64,000 nt of DNA, taken from contig JBPOFA010000002.1 of NCBI GenBank assembly GCA_051251595.1, positions 440,532-504,531 on the forward strand, written 5' to 3'. The notes under the pieces are model-generated. The model saw only the letters and a program-made list of their open reading frames with translations, was not told the DNA's origin and ran no database searches. The stretch comes from NORP110 sp051251595 (GTDB lineage: Bacteria > Pseudomonadota > Alphaproteobacteria > Rhodobacterales > Rhodobacteraceae). The first letter of the stretch is position 1, and the number at the start of each line of letters is the position of its first letter. A program made the position numbers and the translations under genes. Shown here in pieces: positions 16,846 through 25,036 of this stretch.

Positions 16846-17796
16846 ATGCAGTTTGAGCTCTTTAACAGATCGAAATACCGCGACGGTTCAGCACCGGGTG
16901 ATGACGTTCCCCTCGCTGTGCCAGGCGTTGTTTTTGGCGTCTTTGATGGGGCGACAGACCCTCTTGGTACCGTTGTCGATGGCACTGCAGCCGGACGATT
17001 GGCCGCTATGACGGTCGCAGCCGAAATGACAGCAATCGCGCTCGATCCAGTGGCCCGCAATGCAGCCGGCGACCAAATCATTGACCGCCTTTCGTCCGCC
17101 CTGCGGGCCCGAACCGCCCCGCTAGGCTTGCAAATTCCGCCCTCAACAACCATCGCTGTAGCAATGGACTGCGGTCAAACTTGGCGCTTTTTATTGCTCG
17201 GAGACAGCGCCGTCCGTTTGAACGGCACTGAGATCCACCACCACGAAAAGATCATCGACGGCGTGTCGACGGCGGCACGTGTCGCGCTCTTCAACACTTT
17301 CATCAGCCAGACCAGCAACCGCGACACAGTGGAGGCGATGGCCCGGCGCAGCATATTCCTTGGCCTTGGAACGGCCATTTCCGAAGGCGCGATAACGCAA
17401 GCGCGCGCCTCAGACATCGTCAAATTGGCCATCAACGCTGCACAACTTCACGCAGTCGCAGACATCGTGGAAACCTTTCTCATGGACGGCATCCAGAAAC
17501 AGTTTACCTTTGGCAACGCGGTTGGTAGCCCGCTTTGTTTTGACACGATTAACGGCACTACACCTCAAGGCGGCGAACTTCAGGATTTTGTACGCAAGAA
17601 GGCGGACGTCACAAGCATCGAACTCTACACTGACGGTTATCCGTCCCCCCCCCCCGACATCTCAGTGGCAGCATGGGAAACCGCGTTCCACGCTGCGGAA
17701 GCGGCTGACTTCCATAAGATTGACCAATTCGCAACCGTGAAGGGGTCAACCAGCACCGAATTCTACGACGACCGTAGTGTGATCGTTTTGACCTGA
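16846..17796 (+). CDS. PP2C-like serine/threonine phosphatase domain protein in an ABC operon
   Basis: A 316-residue soluble protein with the spaced acidic motifs of PP2C phosphatases: VFGVFDGATD near residue 34, LLLGDSAVRLNG near 120, ELYTDGY near 262 and FYDDRSVIVL at the C-terminus. These supply the aspartates that bind the two metal ions. It lacks a signal peptide and so should act in the cytoplasm. It starts eight bases after the permease stop with GAGGATCAAG as ribosome site, clearly the last gene of the transporter operon. It could dephosphorylate a transporter part, a regulator, or a small imported phosphorylated molecule; no kinase gene lies nearby. The fold call is good and the substrate is open. 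Confidence 0.7.
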   Translation: MQFELFNRSKYRDGSAPGDDVPLAVPGVVFGVFDGATDPLGTVVDGTAAGRLAAMTVAAEMTAIALDPVARNAAGDQIIDRLSSALRARTAPLGLQIPPSTTIAVAMDCGQTWRFLLLGDSAVRLNGTEIHHHEKIIDGVSTAARVALFNTFISQTSNRDTVEAMARRSIFLGLGTAISEGAITQARASDIVKLAINAAQLHAVADIVETFLMDGIQKQFTFGNAVGSPLCFDTINGTTPQGGELQDFVRKKADVTSIELYTDGYPSPPPDISVAAWETAFHAAEAADFHKIDQFATVKGSTSTEFYDDRSVIVLT

Positions 17797-18078
17797 TATG
17801 CAGGCACTCCGCCACGCAATGAAGTCTTGGAATTTTACGCGTTCGTCTCGAAGGTCAAAAAAGTTGTTTTGGTGGACATTTCCTTGGACGGAAAACGACC
17901 AGGAACGTTCACGCTATTTTCGTGAACTTCCGGTGTCCCCCGCGAAACGGCTGCGGTTTTGGCGCGATAGTGTGAAGTGGTCCTGCTTTTTAGGACAGTT
18001 TTGCGAACAAGCTAGGTGACCGAACTGATCGATTGGGCTATAATAAGACCTGAACATACTCAGAAAAGGTACAAAAAA

Positions 18079-18537
18079 ATGAATATTCTTTTTAAGGGCA
18101 TGATCTTAAGTTCGGCTTTCGTAGCGTTTAGTTCAACAGGGAGTTTCGCTGCGAATTGTGGAGTCGAATTTCAACATGCCTACGAGTCTGGCGTTAGCGA
18201 CGGCAGGGTCGATGGCGCAAATGGGTACAAACAGCGGGCCGAACGGCATCGCCCGCACTTGAACCGCGATTCCGAAAGGGGCGGATGCTATGTCGAAGGT
18301 TACAGGATCGGGTACGGCAACGCGGCCGCTGATGCCGCGAAGAAGCCGACCCATGACAATGCGCCGACCGCCGGTTCGAACGAGCGAGCTTATTACGACG
18401 ACGGTTGTATAGAAGGTACCCGCGACGCCCAGGCGAGTATGAGCAGCGTCTATGAAAGGTACGCAGACATGTACGACTCGCGCTTCGAGCCATATTTCAA
18501 AATGGGTTACGAGGCGTGTTGGAAACACTACCGATAA
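18079..18537 (+). CDS. Exported protein of unknown function, cysteine-containing
   Basis: A 152-residue protein with a clear signal peptide (MNILFKGMILSSAFVAF, cleavage after SFA). The mature part has paired cysteines, glycine/aspartate-rich pieces (YESGVSDGRVDGANGY, YVEGYRIGYGNAA) and repeats an E/D-G-R/Y pattern, suggesting a disulfide-bonded periplasmic domain. The ATG at 18079 follows an A-rich AGAAAAGG leader; a longer in-frame GTG exists but would displace the signal peptide. It is the first of several exported proteins on this strand. I do not recognise the family. Confidence 0.65.
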   Translation: MNILFKGMILSSAFVAFSSTGSFAANCGVEFQHAYESGVSDGRVDGANGYKQRAERHRPHLNRDSERGGCYVEGYRIGYGNAAADAAKKPTHDNAPTAGSNERAYYDDGCIEGTRDAQASMSSVYERYADMYDSRFEPYFKMGYEACWKHYR

Positions 18538-18982
18538 CTTTCAAGACTTTGGCATTAGTAGATTATCCGATGCCGGTCAGATTATCGGCATCGGGAAGAC
18601 ATGGAAAAAACTTTGCAATGAAGCAAGTGATAAGATCATGGCGAAGCTTCGCGATACGGAATACTCAACAAACCCAAAGACGAGCGGGACGTGCGTGTGA
18701 CAATCAATTGCGAAGTCACGCGTGCGATGGCGACGGGCTCCATGGCGCGTTCGAGGGTGGTGTTGTCCAGTTCCAGGGTATGCGGGCTGTGACACTGGTT
18801 ACCTTTGGCTTAAGAGCACGATTTGGTTTTTCAGGTGACACGCAGTTTGAAGTAAATCATTTTCCGCACAGTTTCTCAGTCTGAAATTTTCCATTTGTAC
18901 TTAAAACTTGCATCGCCGCGGTTTCTCGTAAATATTTCAAACCGTAAAATAGGGCTCAGAGAGCAAAACGAGGGGTTTGGCA
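18538..18982. other. Non-coding stretch with a short IS66-like transposase remnant
   Basis: No intact gene. On the minus strand around 18705-18785 the frame reads HTLELDNTTLERAMEPVAI, which resembles the conserved DNN..ERA.RP region near the C-terminus of IS66-family transposases, with no continuation on either side. The rest (to 18982) is featureless apart from the leader of the DUF805 gene. Confidence 0.35.
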
Positions 18983-19495
18983 ATGGGTTTCACGAAATCG
19001 GTCAAGACCTGCCTGTCCAAGTATGTCGTGTTTTCGGGCCGCGCGCAGCGATCAGAGTATTGGTGGTTTGTTCTGTTCGTAATCCTGGTCAACGTCGGGT
19101 TGGCGGTACTCGGGGCGGTCCTTTTTGGCACTGATCCCGAAACGGGACAGGGATCGAACTTGCTGAACTCGGTTTTCCAACTGGCGATATTGCTTCCCCT
19201 GCTTGCCGCAGGGTGGCGTCGATTGCATGATACTGGCCGTCCCGGATGGTACCTTTTGCTTCCAATGGCCTTCAGCATCGCAATGATGTTCATGCTGCTG
19301 ACCGGGGTTGCAGTTTTTTCAGCGCTCGAAACTGGCGTTGAAGACCCGGAGACATTGAGGGGACCAGCAGTCTTTTTTGGTGCAACCGGTTTGATGGCCA
19401 TGTACGCGATTCAACTTGTGCTTTCTGTCTTGATGATCTGGTGGCTTTCGCGTCCTTCACAGGAAGGGACAAACGAATATGGCGCACCTTCTTAG
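18983..19495 (+). CDS. DUF805 family membrane protein
   Basis: A 170-residue protein with four hydrophobic segments. The N-terminus has the DUF805 signature FSGRAQRSEYWWFVLF, followed by RRLHDTGRPGWYLLLP after the second span, and it ends WWLSRPSQEGTNEYG. The ATG at 18983 has GAGGGG upstream; a TTG at 18977 is less likely. DUF805 proteins are inner-membrane proteins of unknown function, often found in accessory regions. It may be cotranscribed with the exported proteins downstream, the next of which starts 80 bases after its stop. Confidence 0.85.
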   Translation: MGFTKSVKTCLSKYVVFSGRAQRSEYWWFVLFVILVNVGLAVLGAVLFGTDPETGQGSNLLNSVFQLAILLPLLAAGWRRLHDTGRPGWYLLLPMAFSIAMMFMLLTGVAVFSALETGVEDPETLRGPAVFFGATGLMAMYAIQLVLSVLMIWWLSRPSQEGTNEYGAPS

Positions 19496-19575
19496 GAATG
19501 CATGACCACTCACTGGCGCCTCAATGCTTGAGAACGATAATTGCCTCTTCGTTGGTGGAACTCTGGGAGTTAAGA

Positions 19576-20346
19576 ATGAAAAACACTTTCTGGTCTGCGT
19601 GTCTGATGTGTTGTCTGTCGGCTGCCCCTGCACTGGCCGAATGGAGCTTCAACGGCAATCCGTTGCCAAATGCATTTGTTCAAACAAATAACATGACGTT
19701 GGAGTTGCAGTGCGACAGGATCAGGTTCGCCCCGGCCGGGTATGAGGATTCGCAGGATATTGTACGAAAGAACGGCCTTTCCTTTCGTTTTCTGATAAAC
19801 GGATCGCAGGAAGTCGCTTCTTTTCAGATGGGACGCGAAAACTCGTTCGTCCAGATCGTCGACAACTATCCTGTCGAGATCCAGTTCAGCGACGAGGCGG
19901 ATTATGCTTTCGTCCTCGACCAGATTGCCGCAAACGCCACCCTGAACCTCGCGATGGTAGATCAAGACGTCAGCTACGGCATTTTTGATCTTAAGGGATC
20001 AGGTGCAGCTATCCAGTCGCTCCGGGCCGAATGTCGTGCATTGGACCAAACCTCCGTGCCGATGGAGGCACCAGAAGGTGTGGTCTATTGCGGCGGCGGT
20101 GGGATCAAACGCCAAATCGAGTTCGTGATCCTCGATGACGCCAGCGATGAATGGGACGCGCGCGTCACCGTGAACGGCGAAACCCAGCGGGCGATGACCT
20201 CCTACAGCTATTTCGGCAACTCCGAACCGGTCAAGGACTTCGTGGTTGCCCTACTGGCGGAAGATCGGTCCGAATTTCTAATATTCCGGAACCAAAGGGA
20301 AAACTGGCTTGAATTCGGCGATTATAGGTACGACCAATGCAACTGA
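19576..20346 (+). CDS. Exported protein of unknown function, 256 residues
   Basis: Has a signal peptide of about 20 residues (MCCLSAAPALA) and a mainly beta mature region (WSFNGNPLPNAFVQTNNM, RFLINGSQEVASFQMG, YPVEIQFSDEADYAFV, VYCGGGGIKRQIEFVIL). Two cysteines could form a disulfide. The ATG at 19576 follows GGGAGTTAAGA. Its end overlaps the next gene by ten bases, so the two are coupled. Similar periplasmic proteins with a short-chain sugar- or inhibitor-binding look are common in Rhodobacteraceae, but I do not recognise a named family. Confidence 0.65.
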   Translation: MKNTFWSACLMCCLSAAPALAEWSFNGNPLPNAFVQTNNMTLELQCDRIRFAPAGYEDSQDIVRKNGLSFRFLINGSQEVASFQMGRENSFVQIVDNYPVEIQFSDEADYAFVLDQIAANATLNLAMVDQDVSYGIFDLKGSGAAIQSLRAECRALDQTSVPMEAPEGVVYCGGGGIKRQIEFVILDDASDEWDARVTVNGETQRAMTSYSYFGNSEPVKDFVVALLAEDRSEFLIFRNQRENWLEFGDYRYDQCN

Positions 20347-20867
20347 AAAAAGCATCGAACGTCGCATCCAGCCTTGTTTGGATTGTCAGGATGCTTTCCT
20401 GCGCGTTTCTCGCGACAACTTTAACATTGTCGCTGCCTGCCAGTGCTTCAGAGATATCTGCGCTCCCGGCGCAGCTTCAAGAAAAGGTCAGTCAGGCGCA
20501 ACTGGCCTGCTCTGACTTTGAGAATGGTAATTTCGCATTGGAATGGGGCGCTGTTGCACGTGTGGATCTAGACGGGGATCTGAGATCTGATTGGGCACTG
20601 AACGAGGCGTCGTTTGCCTGCTCGTCCGCCGCTTCTCTCTATTGCGGAACTGGCGGATGCATGTCGCATTTCCTTGTTGGTGATGTCATTGGCTCTCTGC
20701 TTAACCAAGGTTGGGATGTCGTGGACCTTGGTCCTAACCGTGTTCTTCTAGCGGATGTTCACGGATCGCAATGCGGCGGGATCAACCCAACCCCATGCGT
20801 TACTGCAAGCACCTGGGACGCAGAGGATGGCATCTGGCGCAGCACAGCCGCGGAATGGGAGAAGTAG
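20337..20867 (+). CDS. Exported protein of unknown function, 176 residues
   Basis: Begins inside the end of the previous gene (ten-base overlap). The N-terminus contains a hydrophobic signal segment (residues about 14-37, ending LPASASE), and the mature protein has several cysteines (ACSDFENG, FACSSAASLYCGTGGCMS, GSQCGG), consistent with a disulfide-rich periplasmic domain. The stretch RVDLDGDLRSDWAL looks like a loop of a calcium-binding or FG-GAP-like element. The lipoprotein gene starts two bases after its stop. Function unknown. Confidence 0.65.
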   Translation: MQLKKASNVASSLVWIVRMLSCAFLATTLTLSLPASASEISALPAQLQEKVSQAQLACSDFENGNFALEWGAVARVDLDGDLRSDWALNEASFACSSAASLYCGTGGCMSHFLVGDVIGSLLNQGWDVVDLGPNRVLLADVHGSQCGGINPTPCVTASTWDAEDGIWRSTAAEWEK

Positions 20868-20868
20868 A

Positions 20869-21201
20869 ATGGCAACAACTATTCACTTGAAGCAGCTATT
20901 GGCATCCTTCGCCGTCTTTTCAGCGGCGCTTTTCCTAACTGGATGTATTGAGACGCCGGTTGAGGTTGCGGTCAGCGAACCGGACCCCGATCTCGTCTTT
21001 GTTCGCGGCTACCGGAGCCCGTCAGATGAATGCCAAATTGTCGGCGAAAGCGCATTCACCGTCGACTTTCTTGATGATGCCGCCGATCTTGTTGCATGTC
21101 CGACGGGCAGCTCCGCAATGCAAACCCTTATGGCTGAGATGGGGGCACAGATTATCACCCAGACGAACAGCTTCTCGTTTTTCAGCTTGCCCTACCGCTG
21201 A
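20869..21201 (+). CDS. Small lipoprotein of unknown function
   Basis: A 110-residue protein with a classical lipoprotein signal: MATTIHLKQLLASF then LFLTGC, with the cysteine as lipidation site at about residue 23. The mature part is acidic and ends NSFSFFSLPYR. The ATG at 20869 directly follows the previous gene's stop (TAGAATGG) with GGGAGAAG as ribosome site. It is the last of the exported-protein set, and the IS6 copy begins about 90 bases later. Function unknown; probably works with its two coupled neighbours at the cell envelope. Confidence 0.7.
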   Translation: MATTIHLKQLLASFAVFSAALFLTGCIETPVEVAVSEPDPDLVFVRGYRSPSDECQIVGESAFTVDFLDDAADLVACPTGSSAMQTLMAEMGAQIITQTNSFSFFSLPYR

Positions 21202-21287
21202 ACCGAAAACTCTCGCTAAGCAAAACTGCCGCTCTGTCTCAAAGCCCATGACGGGATACACGAAGCTACGAACCCAACCTGCCCGCC

Positions 21288-22105
21288 GGTGCTGCCAGAC
21301 TAATTCGAACCAGTCTCCGCAAGGACAGTGAAGCTGCCCCTTATGACGCGCAGAGGCCACGCCACTCGGCAAGAGCGGCGGTTCGGTTGGTCTTGAAATT
21401 GGCACGTGAGTAAAGGTGACGTTCCTGGTTGAAATGGTTGTGGACGGAGGCGTGAACGGCGACGAATTTCTGCAACGTTCGCGTTCGTCGGAAGCGCAGC
21501 ATAGCCCGTTCACGCCTTCGAAACGGCAAGTGTGAATTCTCGGCACGATTGTTCAGCCAGCGACCTGTTTCTTGTCTGTCTGCATTGCCGATGACCTTCA
21601 TGGCAGCGCCGTTAGACCGCAGAAGATCGGTCACGATGACATGTGGCGGGCCAAAGCGCTTCATGGTTTTTCTGAGAAATTTCAATGCCGCTTTATGGTT
21701 ACGGCGCTTGGTAACATAGCTTTCAAGCACCTCACCTTCGTGATCTACGGCCCGCCAGAGATAGTGCGTCTCGCCATTCACTTTCACAAACACCTCATCC
21801 AGGTGCCATTGCCAATTCGAATGAGCCCGCAACCGCTGGACGCGCCGTTTACGAATTTCAGCGGCGAACATCGGTCCAAAACGATTCCACCAAAACCGAA
21901 CCGTCTCGTGGCTGATATCGATGCCACGCTCGTGCAAAAGATCCTCCACATTTCGGAGCGAAAGTGGATACCGCACATACATCATAACCGCCAAGCGGAT
22001 GATTTCTGGGCTAGTCTTGAAGTACTTGAATGGATCGCGTTTTTTCATCCCAAAACGCTACGAAACCGGCCTGCCCTGTTCAAGTCAGTTTCCTCTGACA
22101 CTGCC
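21288..22105 (-). mobile_element. IS6-family insertion sequence, apparently intact
   Basis: About 818 bases between imperfect terminal repeats: ggtgctgccagactaattcg reading inward from 21288, and ggcagtgtcagaggaaac reading inward from 22105 on the other strand. One transposase gene fills the element. The eight bases outside each end (tgcccgcc and aacatttg) differ, so there is no target duplication, as expected after an IS6-type deletion or recombination. The right end cuts an IS3-family OrfA. It lies in the same direction as the broken copy at 12013. Confidence 0.85.
21341..22048 (-). CDS. IS6-family transposase
   Basis: A 235-residue DDE transposase of normal IS6 length. The N-terminus has the IS6 pattern (FKTSPEIIRLAVMMYVRYPLS, LRNVEDLLHERGIDIS), and the catalytic triad is visible: Asp in NWQWHLDEVFV, Asp in HVIVTDLLRS and Glu in NNRAENSHL, followed by the basic RRRERAMLRF. 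No frameshift or stop interrupts it, so it is probably functional. It would catalyse replicative transposition and cointegrate formation, and could act in trans on the ends of the other two copies. Confidence 0.92.
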   Translation of the reverse strand: MKKRDPFKYFKTSPEIIRLAVMMYVRYPLSLRNVEDLLHERGIDISHETVRFWWNRFGPMFAAEIRKRRVQRLRAHSNWQWHLDEVFVKVNGETHYLWRAVDHEGEVLESYVTKRRNHKAALKFLRKTMKRFGPPHVIVTDLLRSNGAAMKVIGNADRQETGRWLNNRAENSHLPFRRRERAMLRFRRTRTLQKFVAVHASVHNHFNQERHLYSRANFKTNRTAALAEWRGLCAS

Positions 22106-22389
22106 AACATTTGCTCTGCCAGCAGCTTCTTCAGCTTGCCGTTCTCGTCCTCCAATGCGCGCAAACGCTTCGCATCAGATGGCTCCATGCCACCGTACTT
22201 CGATTTGTATTTGTAGAACGTCGCTGAGCTGATGCCGTGCCGCCGACACACATCAGCAGTCTTCTCACCGGCTTCCTGTTCCTTGATCATTGCAATGATC
22301 TGTTCGTCCGTGAATCGTGCCTTCATTTGTCCGTCCTTTTGTTAGGCGGACTCTACACAAATTTGGAGGAGTTTTTGGGGCACAGGTCA
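22106..22389 (-). pseudogene. IS3-family element, left end with truncated OrfA
   Basis: The terminal repeat starts TGACCTGTGCCCC at 22389 on the minus strand, and the OrfA ATG is at 22326. OrfA begins MKARFTDEQIIAMIKEQEAG and keeps its helix-turn-helix (ADVCRRHGISSATFYKYKS) and leucine-rich tail (ALEDENGKLKKLLAEQML), then runs into the IS6 end at 22105; the frame only closes at 22045, inside IS6. OrfB is missing here. An OrfB tail, also cut by an IS6 end, lies at 11703-12012. Confidence 0.85.
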
Positions 22390-23385
22390 CCCATCATCGC
22401 CCATGAAGAGCTTGTATTGCTTGAGCAGAGATATAGCGGACGGGTCATCCTTCGCGAGCTTCATGAATCGCCGAAGATGAGTGACGTAATTTTTCTCTTG
22501 CAGTGGTCGATCGGCAGTCACATATCCTTTGTCCAACAAAACTTCGACCAACTCGCGTTCACCAATCTCGCGAACACCAATCTCATCCAGAAATTTTCGC
22601 GCATTCTTCTTTCGGGCTTTGCTATTCCCTATTTCGAATATGACGGGGTCAACACACGGCACTATGTCCGTGAATCGATTATGCTCGTCTGGAAAATAGC
22701 ACTTCTGTGCTGAAGTGAACGATCCATCGCTTAGCCTCACTATGCGAGCTGTGGAGAGCTGATAGATTTCGTCTTCAATCTCTTTTTCATCGATGAGCTT
22801 AGAATACAATTCCTGAAGCCACTCGGGTGACTTCGCGGAGAGCCAATTCATGAAATCTTCATCCGGCTCGTCGTGGTCCTCTTCCGCCAGACCTGCAACT
22901 GTTTCGAGGAAGTCGTTGAAGTCCCATTCCCGAAGAGAAAGCCCAGACATAAAACGATGAATTCTGCTTCCTTCCTTGTCGGTGTTTGCGGCCCAACATG
23001 GAACAACACCGCGACCGTTAATCAGAAGTTCAATATCTTCGTCGGATACGAGCTTCTTCAACGCATCCTTGGCCTGATAGAGATGTTTTGCCGGAGCATG
23101 GGCCTTCGCAAATGTTGGAGTAAGTGGCTGTTCGTCGAACGCGTCTACTATCGATGTTCGAATTTGGTCGAACCGTTTGTCATCCTCAGAGTTTCCAAGC
23201 TCATCCTTTGCATTCGGTAGGACTGCAAGAAACTCGCGTGTAAGAAAACCTATTTCCTTAAGGCTATGCAAGGCTTCCACGGACAGCGTCGCCAATTGCT
23301 CAAAAAAGGCATCATTCGCTGGAATATCTTTGATGCTGGCACGATCAGGCGTTGGTATCCCCGGTACCCGAGCGAAGTGAGAAAA
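22387..23385 (-). pseudogene. Internal fragment of a large ATPase-like (sacsin/HATPase-associated) protein
   Basis: About 330 codons without a credible start: the only in-frame start is a TTG at 23295 without a ribosome site, and the frame stays open upstream towards 23385 with no ATG. The stop codon at 22387-22389 is the first three bases of the IS3 terminal repeat, so the C-terminus was removed by that insertion. Motifs such as ARIVRLSDGSFTSAQKCYFP and KFLDEIGVREIGERELVEVL match, as far as I can judge, the middle of very large GHKL/sacsin-like proteins often found in defence-type islands. It is dead as it stands. Confidence 0.6.
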
Positions 23386-23514
23386 GGTTGGCGGTTGACG
23401 GCGAAAGCAGGTGCAGCGCCGTCAATCGCGCCCGAAACTCATCAATAGAGATCGAGGGTCGATTGGAGACTTCAGCGGCGACCCCCTGCAATTGACTTTC
23501 GTAATAAGTCGCCT

Positions 23515-23700
23515 TCGCCCCATCCTGAAAGACGCAGTATCCGCGCGTTGCAATCCGCGACAGGCTGGCAACCCCATTCCGTTCGGGCAGCCCTGAGCGG
23601 GCTCCGGAAGGCCGGATACACCATCGACCGCAGTGATCCCGAGATCGCGGGCAGAACATCCGTCTATCGGATCACCAGCGCGCCGGTGGCTCGGCAATGA
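23515..23700 (+). pseudogene. DUF3489 protein, C-terminal remnant
   Basis: On the plus strand the frame reads IRALQSATGWQPHSVRAAL, then GLRKAGYTIDRSDPEIAG and ends SVYRITSAPVARQ. This is the winged-helix core of DUF3489, which normally precedes DUF2924 and a large serine recombinase in alphaproteobacterial integrative elements. The N-terminal part is missing. Its stop overlaps the next start as ATGA (23697-23700). The segment 23345-23510 to its left has an open minus-strand frame (YYESQLQGVAAEVSNR) that I could not identify. Confidence 0.6.
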
Positions 23701-24095
23701 CGCCGTCAGTGGCCGATATCGAAGCGATGGATAGGGCAGCACTGATAGACGCCTGGGCACGGATGTTTGCCACCCCGGTCCCCAAAGGGATCAGTGCGCC
23801 CTTCCTGCGCCGGTTCCTGGCCTTTGAGGTTCAGGCCAGGGCACAGGGCGGCCTGCCGAAGGGCTTCATGGCGAAGCTGGATCGGGCGTCGAACGGCAAG
23901 CCCGTGACCAAAACCCCTACCCTTAAACCCGGAGGCCGTATCTTGCGGGAATGGAACGGCGTGACCCATGTGGTTGATGTGCTCGAAGATGGCTTTCGCT
24001 GGAACGGACAGCGCCATTCATCTCTGTCTGCCATTGCCCGCGCCATCACTGGTGCCAGATGGTCGGGCCCGCGATTTTTTGGGGTGCGGAGCTAA
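23697..24095 (+). CDS. DUF2924 domain protein
   Basis: A 132-residue protein with the DUF2924 pattern: AALIDAWARMFATPVPKG, PFLRRFLAFEVQARAQGG, then PGGRILREWNGVTHVVDV and FRWNGQRHSSLSAIARAI. Family members are encoded next to serine recombinases of phage-like or integrative elements and presumably help the recombinase. The start overlaps the DUF3489 remnant and the stop overlaps the recombinase ATG by one base (TAATG at 24093-24097), so the three form one translational unit. It is intact. Confidence 0.8.
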   Translation: MTPSVADIEAMDRAALIDAWARMFATPVPKGISAPFLRRFLAFEVQARAQGGLPKGFMAKLDRASNGKPVTKTPTLKPGGRILREWNGVTHVVDVLEDGFRWNGQRHSSLSAIARAITGARWSGPRFFGVRS

Positions 24096-24946
24096 TGGCA
24101 ACAGTGACCAAGCCACGCATCCGTTGCGCCATCTATACCCGCAAATCGTCCGACGAAGGCCTTGATCAGGATTTCAACTCGCTTGATGCCCAGCACGAAG
24201 CTTGCGCGGCCTATACCGCCAGCCAGCGGCACGAGGGCTGGGTTGCAGACAAAGCGCGCTACGATGACGGCGGCATTTCCGGCGGGACACTGGAACGACC
24301 TGCCCTCAAACGGCTCATGGCCGATATAGACGCAGGGCGCATTCAGATGATTGTGGTCTACAAGATCGATCGCCTAACGCGGTCGTTGGCCGACTTCGCC
24401 AAGTTGGTAGACCGCTTCGATGCCGCCGGATGTTCATTTGTCTCGGTCACCCAAGCCTTCAATACCGCGTCGTCGATGGGGCGCCTGACCCTAAATGTGC
24501 TTTTGTCCTTCGCCCAGTTTGAACGCGAAGTCACGGCAGAGCGCATCCGCGACAAGATTGCGGCATCCAAAAAGAAAGGACTCTGGATGGGCGGCGTGCC
24601 GTCGCTTGGTTATGACCCACATCCCGATCCCAAGGTCCGGGGGCTGGTTGTGAACGCCAAGGAAGCCGGGATTGTCGAGTCATTCAACGGCAGACTGAGG
24701 GACGAATGCTTGAATGAACACATCTTCGGCAACCTCGCTGAGGCGCGGAAGATCATCGAGAATTGGAGAATCGACTACAACGCAGAACGACCACATACAT
24801 CACTCGGCGGGCTGGCTCCGGCTGTCTATGCCAATCTCAACCGTGCCGCACGGCCTGCCTCGCTTGAGCTACGCAAGGGCTCCGCTCAGCAGGCCTTGAC
24901 CGCAGCCATAACAACAGAAACAAACAGGAACGGATTCTACACCTGA
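24095..24946 (+). pseudogene. Large serine recombinase truncated and fused in frame to an IS3 transposase tail
   Basis: Residues 1-195 are the catalytic domain and start of the recombinase domain of a large serine recombinase: YTRKSSDEG with the nucleophile Ser18, YKIDRLTRSLADFAKL, FNTASSMGRLTLNVLLSFAQ and GVPSLGYDPHPDPKVRGL. Directly after VVNAKEAG the sequence becomes the C-terminus of an IS3-family OrfB: ESFNGRLRDECLNEHIF and WRIDYNAERPHTSLGGLAP. The junction (about 24675) keeps the frame, giving a 283-residue chimera. The DNA-binding zinc ribbon and coiled coil of the recombinase are lost, so integration activity is unlikely, although the fold of the resolvase domain may persist. ATG at 24095. 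Confidence 0.85.
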
Positions 24947-24972
24947 ACGGCCCGGATTAGGGGGCTGGGTCA
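24676..24972 (+). mobile_element. IS3-family element, right-end fragment
   Basis: Contains the OrfB tail fused to the recombinase and a terminal sequence ending gggggctgggtca at 24972, typical of an IS3-family inverted repeat reading TGACCCAGCCCCC from outside. The left part of this element is absent. It differs in sequence from the IS3 remnants at 11703 and 22106 and so represents a second IS3-type element. Confidence 0.75.
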
Positions 24973-25036
24973 ATGGGCTTAACGCTGCTTAGGATGAGTG
25001 GCATAGTGAGACTTGGTTGAGAAAGATGAAAAATAT

